64,000 nt of DNA from Mytilus edulis (GCF_963676685.1 NC_092348.1:20125386-20189385); one strand, 5' to 3'; positions 25,321 through 38,731 are shown, counted from the stretch's first letter. The notes: a model not told the origin generated them from the letters alone. Made by a program: numbers and translations.

Positions 25321-27714
25321 TCATACATGGTTTTTAAATAAGTTCCTGAAAGACCAGAAATAATGTGTACAAAAGCTTTATTGATTTATAGAATTCGATT
25401 TTTATACGAAAGTCATGTTTAATCATACAGTAATCAACGTATCCAATCAGAAATTCATTATGTAGGCGTGGTTTACATGATAGGCGTTACCTTGGTATCA
25501 ATTGCATCTTGTCACGCGCTATCATCAGCCTCAGATACATTCTGCAGACGATTGACATAACAGTATATTTTCTTTTTATTTATCATTTATCACTGTAAAA
25601 TATTATAATCTCTAGGATGATATTTTATGTATTAAGGAATAGCTAAAAAAAAACAAAATCATTTCGAATGAATATATTTGGTTAAAATGATTGATAAAGG
25701 ACGAACAAATATGTCATCTGATTGTAGTGCTTAGTGATGTAGTTGGTGTACTTATATTATAGTAACAGTAAATTAGAATATCAATTATATTACATAAAAT
25801 CTAACATAGCAAAGCCCATATAATGGAATGGGTAGAACAGTCAATATTTGAGAAATATAACGATGTAAAATTTTAACTTAACTGTAACGCAGTGGAATTA
25901 TCGATCAAAAGATTTGATAAAATGTTGTATTTACCTTGTTAATATCAAATATTTAACAATTTGCTTATTTGTTTAACATGAAACTGATTTTTCAAATTTA
26001 TTTGTCTTTTTTACTTTATTTTATTTTTTTCACATATCAGCGGAAGAAATTACGTTTAATATGAATACGAAGAGACGTGTTTGAGAGCAGGATTGGAAAA
26101 TGATAATAACAATTAAATAAAAAAAAATGATTTACCTTTAACACTGTTCTAGTTTTTTTCCTTCATAAGAAAGGAAGTCATCCTATAAACTAGCACTCAA
26201 AGACTGAAACAATGTAGTACGAGCATACAACAAATTTAAAATTTTCTTATTCCTTATTCAGGAGAAAAATCTCGGCAAAACATTTTCACTGAACTATATA
26301 GCTACTGCTAGTATACATTTTTAAGTGGCCAGTTTATAATAAGCAGGCCTCCGGATTCTGGATTTTTCGCTGTGTTGAAGACCTAGTGGTGACCTAAGGC
26401 TGTTTTCTGTTCTTGCACCGGGGTTGTTGTTTATTTGACACTAGCGCTCCTTAAATGGGAGAATCTTAAGTAATGCTTTTACTCATGTTTAATTTCATCA
26501 TAAAATATAAGCAAAGTAGCCAAAACGAAAGTCCTGTTTATTTATCAATAGAAGCATAAACAAATTTTTTCCTCACACGAAAATATGCAACTTAATCTAG
26601 GATTTATTATTTCTACAGATAAGTATGTTTTACCAAAATATCATAGTATACAAATCATGCTTTTAAAACGACTTTCATTTTCTTATAAAAGTAATGAAAT
26701 ATAGAAAAGATAATTGTTTACATTTACGTAATATAAATGGTTTTCTTCTTTTTCGCAAATGCGTTCTATAACTCATAACTACATGTTCAAAATTTTCCGG
26801 ACGCCGTCTAGAGTTTGTTTGACCGTTATGGGATATCTGTTTTATTACAGATGACGATTGGTATGATCCTAATGTCGTAACCACAATTCCGTCCTCTTTT
26901 CCTCTGATTAGACTTACCGTATTATCCGCCAGTTTGTACTTACATGAGCAAAACGACGGGTTTGACTAATGAAGCAGAATCTGCTTACAATGTACCTGTC
27001 TTGAGCACCTACGATTACCTACGAATTTTGATGGGATTTCTGTTGCTCTGTTTTAAGTTTTCTATGGAGTGTTTTGTGAACAGTTGTTTGTCGTTTTGTT
27101 GTTGTTGTTTTTTAGTTTTGCCATTGCTTGTTTAGATTAATTTGATTTATGAGTTTTAATGGTCTTTTGGTATATTTCGCCTGTCTTTTATGACAAACAA
27201 TCAAATATAAATAACAATGGTAATATATTTTAAGTAAAAAAAACACGAATTACATTACTGGATAAAATAGATTTTTTCGCTTGAAAAACTTATTCTTACC
27301 TGAAAAATGTAAAATAAAATAAACAATTTAAGAAGCATTAATGGACATATCAGTTTCTTTTTTTTTTTTAACTTATGTTGATTCATGTTTGTTAACATCT
27401 TTCTATACTTCATGTGGGGGCTTTCTAAATCACATCGTTAGAGGTCACACACCAGTGGACCGATACCATGATATTCAATATGACAAAGTGTGTCTTTTTT
27501 CTTATCAATTTCCAGTCCATTTACATCACTTATTTTCAATAGTCTGATAATCTATAACATTGTGCTTTACTATATACATATTATTGCAGAAAAAGGATTT
27601 AGTCATAATTTGATATTTTTTATATTTACCGAAATCATATTTGTATCATTTGCCAAGACAGAATTTTATATGTTTAGATTTTTAGTAATTGTTGTTGAAA
27701 CACTGTATAGTCGT
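25321..27714. other. No gene recognised upstream of the short ERG exon
   Basis: AT-rich, with the family E fragment at 26.35-26.46 kb and a family D piece at 27.04-27.19 kb. No PNT-like exon was found. Confidence 0.45.
26345..26460 (+). repeat. Dispersed repeat fragment, family E
   Basis: GTTGAAGACCTAGTGGTGACC and CCGGGGTTGTTGTTTATTTGA match, in order, the sequence at about 61440-61510. It is a diverged dispersed copy with no coding potential. Confidence 0.5.
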
Positions 27715-28191
27715 ATATAAGCTAATGCCTTCATCACTATGATCAGACCAACCCTTGAATACGCTTCCTCCGTATGGGACCCTTACCAACAAAACCTTGA
27801 AAAAGACCTAGAACAAGTACACAGAAGGGGAGCTAGGTTGGTGTTCAATGAATACCAAGACGTATCCCCAGGTTGTGTCAGCTCTTTAGTGCAGAGAATA
27901 AGATGGGAGCCTCTAAAAGATTTCCGTTGCAAAGACCGCCTCACCATTGCTTACTAGATCCACAATAGATTGGTAGATATTGACCCCTCAAACTATTACA
28001 AACCCGGAGATTCACAGACCAGAGGAGGCCACCGCATACACCAACAGCGTACTCTAAAAGACCAGTACAGGTACTCCTTCTTCCCAAGATCAACCAGGGA
28101 ATAGAACACCCTACCAGAAAAAGCCACAACAGCAGCTACACTAGAAGAATTCAAGGCCAGCCTTACCATCCTGCAAGAGGCCTTGTTGTAA
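27715..28191 (+). mobile_element. Non-LTR retrotransposon remnant (C-terminal end of a CR1/L2-like reverse transcriptase protein)
   Basis: A reading that begins ANAFITMIRPTLEYASSVWD matches the well-known VRPTLEYAS.VWDP segment after the catalytic core of LINE reverse transcriptases. It continues through EKDLEQVHRRGARLV and ends near FKASLTILQEALL with a TAA at 28189. Two in-frame TAG codons (27955 and 28102) interrupt it. The catalytic palm is absent, so this is a dead 5'-truncated copy. Clade is judged from memory. Confidence 0.85.
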
Positions 28192-29564
28192 TTTTTATGG
28201 AACGTGCCGACTAACGACACTTTTCCATCCCCATTCATTATGTGTAAAACAGATTAAACTTTTTTCACTTTCAATAATGTATACCTCGTATTGTATACTT
28301 ATAGTGACATTGCCTCGTGTCAATGCACCTGCATTACAGACACGTGTGTTTCATTTTCCGACTGTATGCGCATATAATTTGGCAAGTCACGTGAGCGCGT
28401 GCAAGGTTTCATTCGTATTTGTACGCCTGTTAAAGCGAGTCATGAATATCATGAAGAATGTATCGAATTTCATTATTTCTCATTTCGAATGCATCGCCCA
28501 AAATTTAAAGGAATTGAAAAGTAAAGATTAAAAGAGTAAAGATTAAATATGAATATTGATTTCTGTTAGAGACTAATGAATGAATTCAACTTTCTCTGGC
28601 TTACTTTTAATTTCAATGCACGTGCTTTAACCTTCGATGTATAAAACCATTATCAAAAGATAAAGAAATAAAGACATTGAACAAAAGTTGTATTCACATA
28701 GTTATTCTATTTTCCCTTCTTCTAGATTGAATAACAGCTATAATTGGGCCCATTATAACAATTAAATGAAAACGTTTGTCTATTGGTTTGATCTGATGTT
28801 TTGATTTAATCAGATTTTATTTGAATTTGGTAACAACAAGGTGACTGACTCACTTAGGTGGCATTTCAAAGTAAACATTATTTTAGTTTTTCAGTTTTTT
28901 TATTTAACGTTTATATATTTTTTCTGATTAATCGATCAAAATGTTAGTTCACAAATTTCAGAAACCTGATAACAACAAAAGTCGACGCCGTTTAAACTGA
29001 AACTTTGTACATTTTTTTCAAAAATGCCTCATTAATTTGCATTGCTTCAGAGATGTCATAATTAATAGCTGTACCCATTTTTAATACATTATGTCCTAAA
29101 AATGGTTGAACGTGTTTTCATCCATACTCTTTAAGTGAAAAAAGAGAAAAAAAATCTGAGAGGTAATTGAATAAAAGACGCCAAACGTAGAATGGCTTAG
29201 ATTTGGTTTTGCGGTAGTGTTATATGGTTGTTTTCTCAGACATTTTGTCTCGAATCTTCTGAATAATGATTTTTCAAACGCATGCGTCCTGTGCATAGAA
29301 ATTGAAATTGCATATATTTTTTTTTAATTTGCGCATTACTCGCTTCTTTGTTTTTATCTTAATGTTTAGCTCCAATGCTTCAAATCAGTTTATCGATACA
29401 TATAATAATCCGTTGATCGAGTAGCGTACGGTCCATTTGGTGTATGTTGTAACAAATGCTACAAATTAGTAAAAACATGTTATTTTCTGGCAAATACCCT
29501 GTTTTTTTTTGTTTTTTTTTGCATGATACGATATCGTGGATTTAGCAAAATTGTTCGATATAAC

Positions 29565-29599
29565 CAAGGATTTGTATAGTCTTACTATACAAATCCTTG
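29565..29599. repeat. Perfect 16-bp hairpin
   Basis: CAAGGATTTGTATAGT and its exact inverse are separated by CTT. The flanks ATATAAC also recur on both sides. It may be the centre of a dispersed palindromic repeat. Confidence 0.85.
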
Positions 29600-29856
29600 A
29601 TATAACAAAGCTCTTCATTCTTTTTATAAGCTTTGGATTTAAAATATTTTGGCCTCGAGCATGGCCGAAGAGACATAGATTGTCGAACAATGCGCATCGG
29701 TGCAGAAAAATTGGTACCGTTTATGTTATAACAAAGACAACAATGATAGATGAAAATGTTCTAACCATAGCCATAAACACATTGCAATGAGATAAGTTCT
29801 GACCAAAACAATTTAGCACAAAAAAGACTAATATCGCAGCGAGATGTGGTGCATAG

Positions 29857-29946
29857 AAATAGGAAGATGTGGTATGAGTGGCAATGAGACAACTCTCCAT
29901 CCAAGTCACAATTTATAAAAGGAAACCATTATAGGTCAAGGTATGG
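29857..29946 (+). repeat. Family A dispersed repeat
   Basis: GTGGTATGAGTGGCAATGAG through TTATAGGTCAAGGTATGGC; close match to the copy at 24100. Confidence 0.75.
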
Positions 29947-31184
29947 CTAAATTAATCAGAGATCAAATGAGGTAAATGTAAGCAACTCTTTGTCCTCGTA
30001 CAGACTTCAGCAATAAGCAAAATCCATTACATAAAGTAAGCTATAACAGTCACTGACATGACAAAATGTTAAAAATCCAAACGAGAAACGAAAAACCAAT
30101 ACTTAACATTTTAATGCAAAATACAAAGTAATGAATAAAAGTCTTATTTCAATATTTTAATTCGTATCATGCACGATGCATTGCTTAAGTTTATGTGAAT
30201 TCAAAACAGTCTAATAGTCTATTTACAAATTCCCTGCACCAACCGACGAACCAAATTTTAAGATACCTCATCAATGTGAATTTTACGAAAGATAATTTGA
30301 ATCAAAGTCCTATTAAACAAGTTTCTAAGGATAATTATCTTGATGGATTTATTGAACAGATACTAAACGTTTTTTAGTCATATTTATTACGAATTCGTAA
30401 CGTATAATCGACAAAATATTATTTCGTCTTTTCATTGTTGATTGAAAACTTTGGCTCCTAGTTAACTTTCGGGTTTTTTCTGCCGAATGTTACCGTTTGT
30501 GACCTTGATAAATCATTAACACAAACATAAGTGATCTGAGAGAGTGAATTCTTTTTTTTGGTTTTTTTTTCTTGCGTTCTAATAAGTAATTCAAACTTTT
30601 TCATAGCAGTTGTCAAATAATTAAGTGTATTCAATTTAAACTTTCATTATGATCATATGACTTTCAGTATAATCTTTTTTTGAAAAAAATATTATTTCGA
30701 AGAAAAAACTTTGTTTATATTTTTATTTTTCAAAATGTTTTAATGAAAATCACTTATCTCAATTTTGACCTAATGTACTATGAAAGCGACATGCCTTTCG
30801 CATATTTCATAGTGAAAATGATTAACAAATGGTAAAATTGTACAATTTGCACCGGACCTATAGTTCTCAAATAAACGGACTTTTTTCAATGTAACTTTAT
30901 ACAAACGAAGATCACCAATTCAAAGAATGATACCCTTGTCCATGGCTCTATGTATAAAGGGAGGGGGTAATATAAAGTATTTTAATTTGTTGATAGATTC
31001 TGAAATCAAAATAAAGTCATGTAGTAGCGACATCACCACTTTGCATGACCTGGTTTTGTAAAATATCTTTGGATTTACACTGGTTGATTTTAAAGTGTAA
31101 GATTCCGATATCAAGTCAATGGATTGAATGTGTTTGTCAAAGATTTTTTCACATGTTTTTATTTAGTGCTGCTTTTTTATGTAC

Positions 31185-31420
31185 CACGGATTTTTGTGTG
31201 GTTATATCCTGTCTTATGAGCACCTGAGATCACCAATAGTTTTTGGTGGGGTTCGTGTTGCTTATTCTTCAGTTTTCTATGTTGTGTCATGTGTTCTATT
31301 GTCTGTCTGTTTGTCTTCTTTCATTTTAGGCAAGCGTTGTCAGTTTGTTTTCGATTTATGAGTTTGACTGTCCCTCTGGTATCTTTCGTCCCTCTTTTAT
31401 GCCGATGTTATCATGTTTTA
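31185..31420 (+). repeat. Family D dispersed repeat (GTTTTTGGTGGGGTTCGTGTT)
   Basis: Contains CACCTGAGATCACC, TTGGTGGGGTTCGTGTTGC, TTTTCTATGTTGTGTCATG and CTGTCCCTCTGGTATCTTTC. Inverse copies at 45505-45690, 41880-42015 and 52550-52690; diverged plus copies at 27040-27190, 54250-54410 and 62870-62960. Open frames in it on both strands are not genes. Confidence 0.75.
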
Positions 31421-32401
31421 TATCATATAGAAATAAGAAGATGTTGAATGAGTGTCAATGAAGACAACTCTCCATCCAAGTCACACTATAGACTTGATCT
31501 TCCTATATCTATTGATAGTTGATTTATCAATAGACCTAAGCTTTGATAAATTAATAACTGAAGAATGACGGGCACATCACATTGTGACCTGTTGCAGTAG
31601 ATGAACTCTTTTTTTAGCTACTGTGTTGTACTTTATTGGCTTCAAAGTAAGTGGTCATTAGTCTTTTAATGGCGGTTTTATGATGTGCTTTCATCCCAAA
31701 ACATAAAGAATATTCATATTTTCTAAGAAAATCCTATATAATGGTAAACTTGCGTGTACTATACTTGTTAGAAAGGAAATGGCGGATACACGTGTCTACA
31801 AAAGGACGTAAAGCTATGATTGATTATTTTCGAACTGCCTGTCATATAACATCACAAGCCATTAGCTACATTAAGGTTTTCAAACGTAATCAGCGCAACT
31901 TCCGGACACACAGGGAACTTCCTGTCATCACCGGCCATTAAAATATCCGCGACGTTTTCCTCGTCTTGTTTATAGATAAGAAGTAAGAGTAATTTTACCG
32001 TCAAAGAAATAAGGTAAGCGACATATAATTGGCGTTTGGAAGATAGAATGATGTACAAAAAGAAATTAAAACTTAAAACAACGGAACCAGTTAAACTCCT
32101 GATGATATGTCTGCAGTAAAGTGATGTTTACCGGTGAACATAATAAATTTTAATGCGAAGTTAATATATTTAAGACATACAAGTTATTTAGACAGTAGAA
32201 GACTTACATGGAAAATATTTGCATTTGTTGTCTTCTGGTCCGGAAATCTTTCATTACAATCAAAAGTCAAAATTGAATCGTTAGCATTTTAAAGATAAAC
32301 TTAATGTGTTTCCATGCTTTAAGATCGGTTGTATATAATACTATGTTTTACTTCAGTGGAATAAGAAGCACGTAGGTTGTGCTGGTTGTTTGAGACCTAT
32401 C

Positions 32402-32722
32402 AACATGTATAACAGTTCACCTGTATACATCGTGTATAAACGTACACCTGTGTACATCATGTATAACCGTGCACCTGTGCACATTATGTATAACCGCACA
32501 CATGTGTACATCATGTATAACCGTATACCTGTGTTCATTATGTTTAACCATACAACTGTGGACATCATGTCTAGCCGCACACCTGTGGACATCGTGTATA
32601 ACCGTACACCGTGTACATTATGTATAACCGTGCACCTGTGTACATCATGTATAGCCGTACACATGTGTACATCGTGTATAACCGTACACCTAAATACATC
32701 ATGAATAACTGTACACCTGTAT
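32402..32722 (+). repeat. 27-bp minisatellite, about 12 copies
   Basis: Unit like CGTACACCTGTGTACATC followed by ATGTATAAC. It is nine codons long, so both strands give spurious open frames of about 100 residues (plus VYIMYNRTP repeats). Each good unit contains GTACAC-CT-GTGTAC, a perfect inverted repeat. Confidence 0.92.
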
Positions 32723-33180
32723 TACATAGCTCGGCCAGCATTCGTTTTTGTTTTAAACATTAACAGCCCTTGTCAACTTAATTTGCACAAAACGAATTTT
32801 CTTTTAAAAAGTTCCTCGATTAAAGCCAATGGAAATGTGTATAGTTAAGAACGTTAATTATCGAATTATAAAAGTACATAATAAATAAAAGTCATTGCAT
32901 GCTAGCAAAAAACTAGTCCCAGAATATCTCTTATCTTATTCAGTTGCCTTCTAATCGGGCAGACCCAAGAACAAAAAATTAAAAAAAGTTACGTTTGTTT
33001 TTATATTTTACTTTATGGTTGATTACTAGTTTTGTTTTTTTGGCTCTGTGAATCAATGAACAGTTATTTATTGTCTTCAAGGCCCATCAGGAAAAGTTAC
33101 ATTATGTTTTACACTGTACTGACTTGTATAGTCTGAGAAAGTTACATAAAATTTCAACATAGCACACCTTTTAAAGACGA

Positions 33181-33345
33181 TTCTAGGGCGTGCGTGGCCG
33201 AATAGGTTAAGAAGTTTCTCTACAGAACTCCCAATCTTGATTGACTTAGTTTTCCAGTTTTCATGCCAAAGCCCTTTTTGTGTACATATGAACTCCGGTT
33301 TCCTCTACCAATAAAAACTGATAAATGTGGCACTAACCACAAACA
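33181..33345 (+). mobile_element. tRNA-derived SINE remnant
   Basis: GTGGCCGAATAGGTTAAG at 33194-33211 matches a tRNA-Leu/Ser-like A box. The expected B box is degraded. Downstream CTCCGGTTTCCTCTACCA resembles the conserved body segment of bivalve SINEs. Both ends are unclear. Confidence 0.5.
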
Positions 33346-33776
33346 ACCAATCAGTAATCAATTTAAAGATTAAGAAACAGTAATAAAGTGATTGAGTCAT
33401 AAAACATAATAACGAAGGAAACACATAAATACAAAAACAAATATTACTCGTTAGAACAGCAATCAAGTGCTGTCATCGGCTCGGTTTTCGTCGTAAAATA
33501 ACTCATGGTGCACCAGTCAATTGGCTTTAGTGTCTTCAAAACCTTAACTGGTGGTTGGCTCACTTTGGTTCAGTTAATGTTTTATCAGGGAGCGCTTATC
33601 TGGATTTACATATATCGGCAACAATCTAACCCACACATTTGAAAGCCAGGAATGTACGAATACGTAGACACGTTATGATCTAAATAACCAAAGGGGCAAA
33701 AAGAATTTAACCGAATTCAGCCTAGGGTTTATCTAATGCCATCTATTACTGACTAGTTTGACAACTGAACATGCAA

Positions 33777-34400
33777 TATCATCAGTCCAATATGCTACAA
33801 GTATCATGGTCCAAATTATGCTCCAGATATCATCAGTCCAATATGCTACAAGTATCATGGTCCAAATTATGCTTCAAATATCATCAGTCCAATTATGCTA
33901 CAAGTATCATGGTCCAAATTATGCTCCAGATATCATCAGTCCAATATGCTACAAGTATCATGGTCCAAATTATGCTCCAGATATCATAAGTCCAATATGC
34001 TACAAGTATTATGGTCCAAATTATGCTCCAGATATTATCAATCCAATATTCTACAAGTATCATGGTCCAAATTATGCTCCAGATATTATCAGTCCAATAT
34101 TCTACAAGTATCATGGTCCAAATTATGCTCCAGATATTATCAGTCCAATATTCTACAAGTATCATGGTCCAAATTATGCTCCAGATATTATCAGTCCAAT
34201 ATGCTACAAGTATCATGGTCTAAATTATGCTCCAGATATTATCAGTCCAACATGCTACAAGTATTATGGTCCAAATTATGCTCCAGATATCATCAGTCCA
34301 ATATGATGCACGTATCATGGTCCAGATTATGCTCCAGATATCATCAGTGCAATATGCTGCACGTATCATCGGTCTATAATGCTCCAGATATTATCAGTCA
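33777..34400 (+). repeat. 51-bp minisatellite, about 12 copies
   Basis: The unit contains CAAGTATCATGGTCCAAATT followed by ATGCTCCAGATATCATC and is 17 codons long. Three plus frames and one minus frame stay open, giving false proteins up to 241 residues (repeats of MLQVSWSKLCSRYHQSN). Unit variants (ATTATCAGT, TTCTAC) group in the middle copies, showing local homogenisation. No gene signal. Confidence 0.93.
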
Positions 34401-34967
34401 TAGCTACATGTACACATTATCAGTTCAAAACGCTTCAGATATCTTACAACATAAACGAGACAACAACATTAGAATGATAAGACATATTACACCTAGAGTT
34501 CCATATACGTCCAATGTCAAGGGAAAAGTGCCAATGTCGTATTTAAATCGAGAAAATGGCGGGATTATAAAGATGTCTGACTTAGTAACGAATTTAAATT
34601 ATTCTAAGATACCAAGGTGATAACTATTCTTTGAGTTCTCTTCAAAAACAAGCATAGAAGGCTCAGATAGAAGGTAATAGCTATTATAGAAAGGAACGCT
34701 TACCTCACTATCAAAAATGTATACTTAAATTTGTATTCAGAAAAGTAAACATATGACCCATGCGTATTTTTTATTATCATAAAGAAGACCAATTAGACCG
34801 AAACGAAAATAACGGAACACTCTTTAAACGACAGAATGGTTATATGTAAGTAAAATAATGTTACTGTATGTGTCAGCCTTTCGATTAAAAACACTTCACA
34901 AAATTAATATTAGTTCCCAGATACATGTTTTATGCAACACAAAATGCTATTTCGTTTTTTATGCCCC

Positions 34968-35395
34968 ACCTATGATAGAAGAGGGGCATTATGTTTTCTG
35001 GTCTGTGCCTCCGTTCGTTCGTCCGGTTAAAGTTTTTGGTCGAGGTAGTTTTTGATGAAGCTGAAGTCCAATCAACTTGAAACTTAATACACATGTTTCC
35101 CATGATATGATCTTTCTAATTTCAATGCCAAATTATAGTTTTGGCCCCAATTTCATGGTCCACTGAACATAGAAAATGATAGTGCAAATTTCAGTTAAAG
35201 TTTTTGGTCAAGGTAGTTTTTGATGAAGTTAAAGTTACATCAACTTGAAACTTAGTACACATGTTCCCTATGATATGATCTTTCTAATTTTAATTCCAAA
35301 TTAAAGTTTTGACCCCAATTTCACTGTCCACTGAACATAGACAATGATAGTGGGAGTGAGGCATCCGTGTACTATGGACACATTCTTGTTAATTC
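34968..35395 (+). repeat. Dispersed repeat beginning ATGCCCCACCTATGAT with internal tandem duplication
   Basis: Starts at TATGCCCCACC and ends near CATCCGTGTACTATGGACAC. Inside, a block of about 180 bp (AAAGTTTTTGGTC.AGGTAGTTTT ... CACTGAACATAGA) is present twice, at about 35028-35190 and 35198-35345. The free frame here is not a gene. This pattern is one I associate with mussel genomes. Confidence 0.6.
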
Positions 35396-35797
35396 ATTCT
35401 TTGAATATGAAATAAACACATTTATTCTAAAACCAGTTGTTGGCATGATTTTATTGGATAAACCGATTATAATACTGTATGGTTTTTACTCATAATTGTA
35501 TGTAGTACGCTGACTTAGTGTTGTGTATATTTGTGTTCTTGGGTCTTTAGTCAAAAGCTGTTCATGGGTAAGCATAAAACATCTCAATATTTTAGACTTA
35601 AAATTAAATTAAAACTATTTATTTTAGAAAATAAATGACAACATGTAAGTATGCGTATTAGAGTTTTACAACATAAGTAATCAAACATGATATACCGCAT
35701 AATTGAAAGGAGTGTGAGTATTTACACCAATGAGACAGCAACCTAACGACAAAATAAAAAAAAACCCATATAGAAGCAAAAGGTAGTTTTCACAAGT

Positions 35798-36061
35798 AGT
35801 CAGGTGTTATACAACATGCCAAGGTCTGAATCTGAATCTATAGTCAGGTGTTATACAACATACCAAGGTCTGAATCTGAATCTATAGTCAGGTGTTATAC
35901 AACATACCAAGGTCTGAATCTGAATCTATAGTCAGGTGTTATACAACATGCCAAGGTCTGAATCTGAATCTATAGTCAGGTGTTATAAAACATACCAAGT
36001 TATGAATCTGAATCTAAAGTCAGGTGTTATACAACATGCCAAGGTCTGAATCTGAATCTAT
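35798..36061 (+). repeat. 44-bp tandem repeat, 6 copies
   Basis: The unit begins AGTCAGGTGTTATACAACAT and ends GAATCTGAATCTAT. Copies are nearly identical except the fifth (CAAGTTATG). Six units fill exactly 264 bp. Confidence 0.93.
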
Positions 36062-36439
36062 AAATCTAGATACAGTAAAGAATCACTTTAAAATATACAT
36101 GTACAATCTGTCGATAGCTGTATCTTGGCTTTGCACATGTCATGTTTTTTCTCTTACTGTTTATGATGTCTTTACGCTAAATCCATTGGATGTTTGATGT
36201 GTACTGATTGATGATTTAGTCTTAGATGCATGATTTTTTTAATTAGTTGTTTGTGGCTTTGAACTAGCTGTACGTAGTGTCGTTTTGTTGTTGGGATATA
36301 CAAGTACCCGGCCACTGCCACTCTGTGTTTATGTTAGATGCATTTCTTGTTAGTTGTATTTCTATTTGTATCCATTTGATGAGTTAAGCCTTTTTTTAAC
36401 TGATTTTAATAGTTCGTTATTATGTTGTACTGGTACACC

Positions 36440-36790
36440 ACTGTCTTATTGTAGGAGGAGGGTTGGGATCCCGCTTACATGTCTAACCCTGCCACATTCT
36501 GTATGTGTGTGCGGCGTGCCTGTCCCAAGGCAGGGGCATATAATTCAGTGGTTGTCGTTTGTTGGAGTGTTACATATTTGTTTTTCGTTTATTTTTTTGT
36601 ACATGAATTAGGCCGTTAGTTTCTCGTTTGAATTGTATTTACATTTGTCATTTCGGGGCCTTTTATAGCTGACTATGCGGTATGGACTTTGTTCATTGTT
36701 GAAGGCCGTACGGTGACCTATAGTTGATAATGTCTGTGTTATTTGGTCTCTTGTGGAGAGTTGTCTCATTGGCATACATACCACATCTTT
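36440..36790 (+). repeat. Diverged 3'-end retroelement repeat followed by a reverse family A copy
   Basis: Shares GGAGGGTTGGGATC, CTAACCCTGCCACATT and GCCTGTCCCAAGGCAGG with 61.20-61.30 kb. At 36675-36790 it runs into the reverse complement of the GAGACAACTCTCCATCC repeat (here GGAGAGTTGTCTCATTGGCA). Confidence 0.55.
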
Positions 36791-38721
36791 TATCTTATAC
36801 GATATAAACTGGCTAAAATTATCAGTTTTAGTTATTTACTTTTCTAAGTTCGACTGAAAGAATTTTGTTCCCATTATGACAGTTGTCTCTCATCATTCAA
36901 ATTATTCGTAAAATAGAAAGCTGCTTTCAACAATGGTATAGACTAATATCCGATTTTCAATATATCAATTCTCCGCCATTGGTGGAATTGTTATTTTCTG
37001 TTATGGACTGCATACGTCCTTCCTCCACGAGGACAACCCATACCGTATAGCGAGCTATAAAAGACACCGAGATAACAAAATCTGAAACATTTATACAGGG
37101 AAAAAAACAACACAGTTTAGCCAATAGCATTTGAAGTATTTTTATTATAATATTCGACATAAAACGACAAGCAATTTTCCTTTTTTTTTAAACAAAATAT
37201 AATAAATTCGTAAACATTAAATTATGAATGCACAAAATTTACTTAAAATGAATATTAGACTCTATTTGTCAATTATTTTAGAACATATGTTTATACGCAT
37301 TTATAATTCTCGTAACAAGGCCATTAAATCGAATTTGTTAAAGTTGCTTAATTGTGAAACAAATTATACATTCGCGTGTATCATTTACTTAGTTTTGTTA
37401 TTTCATTTGGTTTACAAAGTTAGCGTTTAATGGGTGATTAGAGTCTGGTCAAGGAATAAATATATCATTTGGAATTATGACGTTTTCGCCTCAGTTGCTA
37501 TCTGTCTTATTAAGAATCGAGTGCCATGAAGAGTTGTGATCACAATATAATGGACTCGGTGGTAATTATACCACTGTATAGTTCTGACATGTGACATGGA
37601 CGCAGAATCACAAATGATAAGTCATAGGTCACGCAATGGCGCGTGCCGTTTCAAAGACGAGGCTATTGACACTGAAATGAAAAAGAACACAGAAGTGCAA
37701 GGTGCAGAATTATTTTGTAAGTGAATACGAACTCTAATATAAATAATTGTAATATGAACAATTTTAATTTTGATGATAAATGATACTTCTAATAAATAAG
37801 ATTTTATTGTGACCGACACACTTCGTTCTAACTGATTTACGGGTCACCGCGGCTGCGAATGTGTAGAATTTATAATTTATATTAACAAGGTTGAGATCAC
37901 CTTAATAAGTGAATGATTATTAATGAAACTATTCTATCAAAACATTCAATTAATGGAATTTTTATTTATAATTAAAGTTCAAATGAATTCATACCTTTTT
38001 TTATTTGTCAGATATTTCTCGTAATTTTATAATATCGAGCTGAAATTTTTGCATAATATAGGAAAGTTTTATACCAGGTATACGGGTTTAGTGGTATGTT
38101 AGACATGGCGTATTGCATATCATTAGAAGTGCCCCTATACGTTTTTATGCTCGTCAGCCTGCCCTAGCTACTTGCATATGTATTTAAAGTCCCATAAACC
38201 CTCTCGTGTTGACCTGGTACATAAGGAATACAATTTCAATAAAGCATAAGATCACATCACCTCCAATCTAATGCTTATTTTTCTGATCGTCATTTTACTT
38301 TTTTATAAAATGATATTGTCTGTGTCTGTCTGTCTGTATTCAATTATAGGTTTGATTTCCCCTTGTTTCATAACAAATTATCTGTTTGACAGGTCGTATT
38401 TCATATCCATACTTAATATAGGTTCAGAAACACTGTAGACTTCTGACTATTTTTTATGCAGAGCATTAAGCAAAAAACGTAAGTATTAAAATATTTGATT
38501 TCATTGCAGATTTTGTAAAATCCTGATGCGGAATAGCCGACTTGTTTTATCAAATCCTGCATGTGGTCCACATTAAATCTTTATAATTGTCATACAATTT
38601 AGTAATTAAGGGTTTGACTAATTTACGATATATATGGTATCCCTGTTGTAATGGTTTTTATATTGGTAGTGGAAAAAAATTACATTAATTAAAATTCAAG
38701 ACTTGACTGCAAACACGCGGA
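36791..38721. other. No gene recognised
   Basis: AT-rich non-coding sequence with short frames only; no dispersed family clearly seen. Confidence 0.45.
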
Positions 38722-38731
38722 CATCGAACCA

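Larger units (their letters stand above)
28192..31184. other. No gene recognised
   Basis: AT-rich with the hairpin at 29.57 kb and a family A copy at 29.86 kb. Overlapping frames on both strands at 29.5-29.9 kb are chance readings of the palindrome and repeat. Confidence 0.5.

Noticed and set aside
32353-32704. Open frames of about 100 residues on both strands
   Set aside because: Product of the 27-bp minisatellite; both strands open for the same arithmetic reason.
33758-34620. Open frames of 182 and 241 residues with 17-residue repeats
   Set aside because: They arise from a 51-bp tandem repeat whose unit is divisible by three. Several frames are open at once, and there is no splice, start or family support.
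34858-35055. Short plus-strand frame ending in a Pro-rich segment
   Set aside because: Falls inside the ATGCCCCACCTATGAT dispersed repeat.
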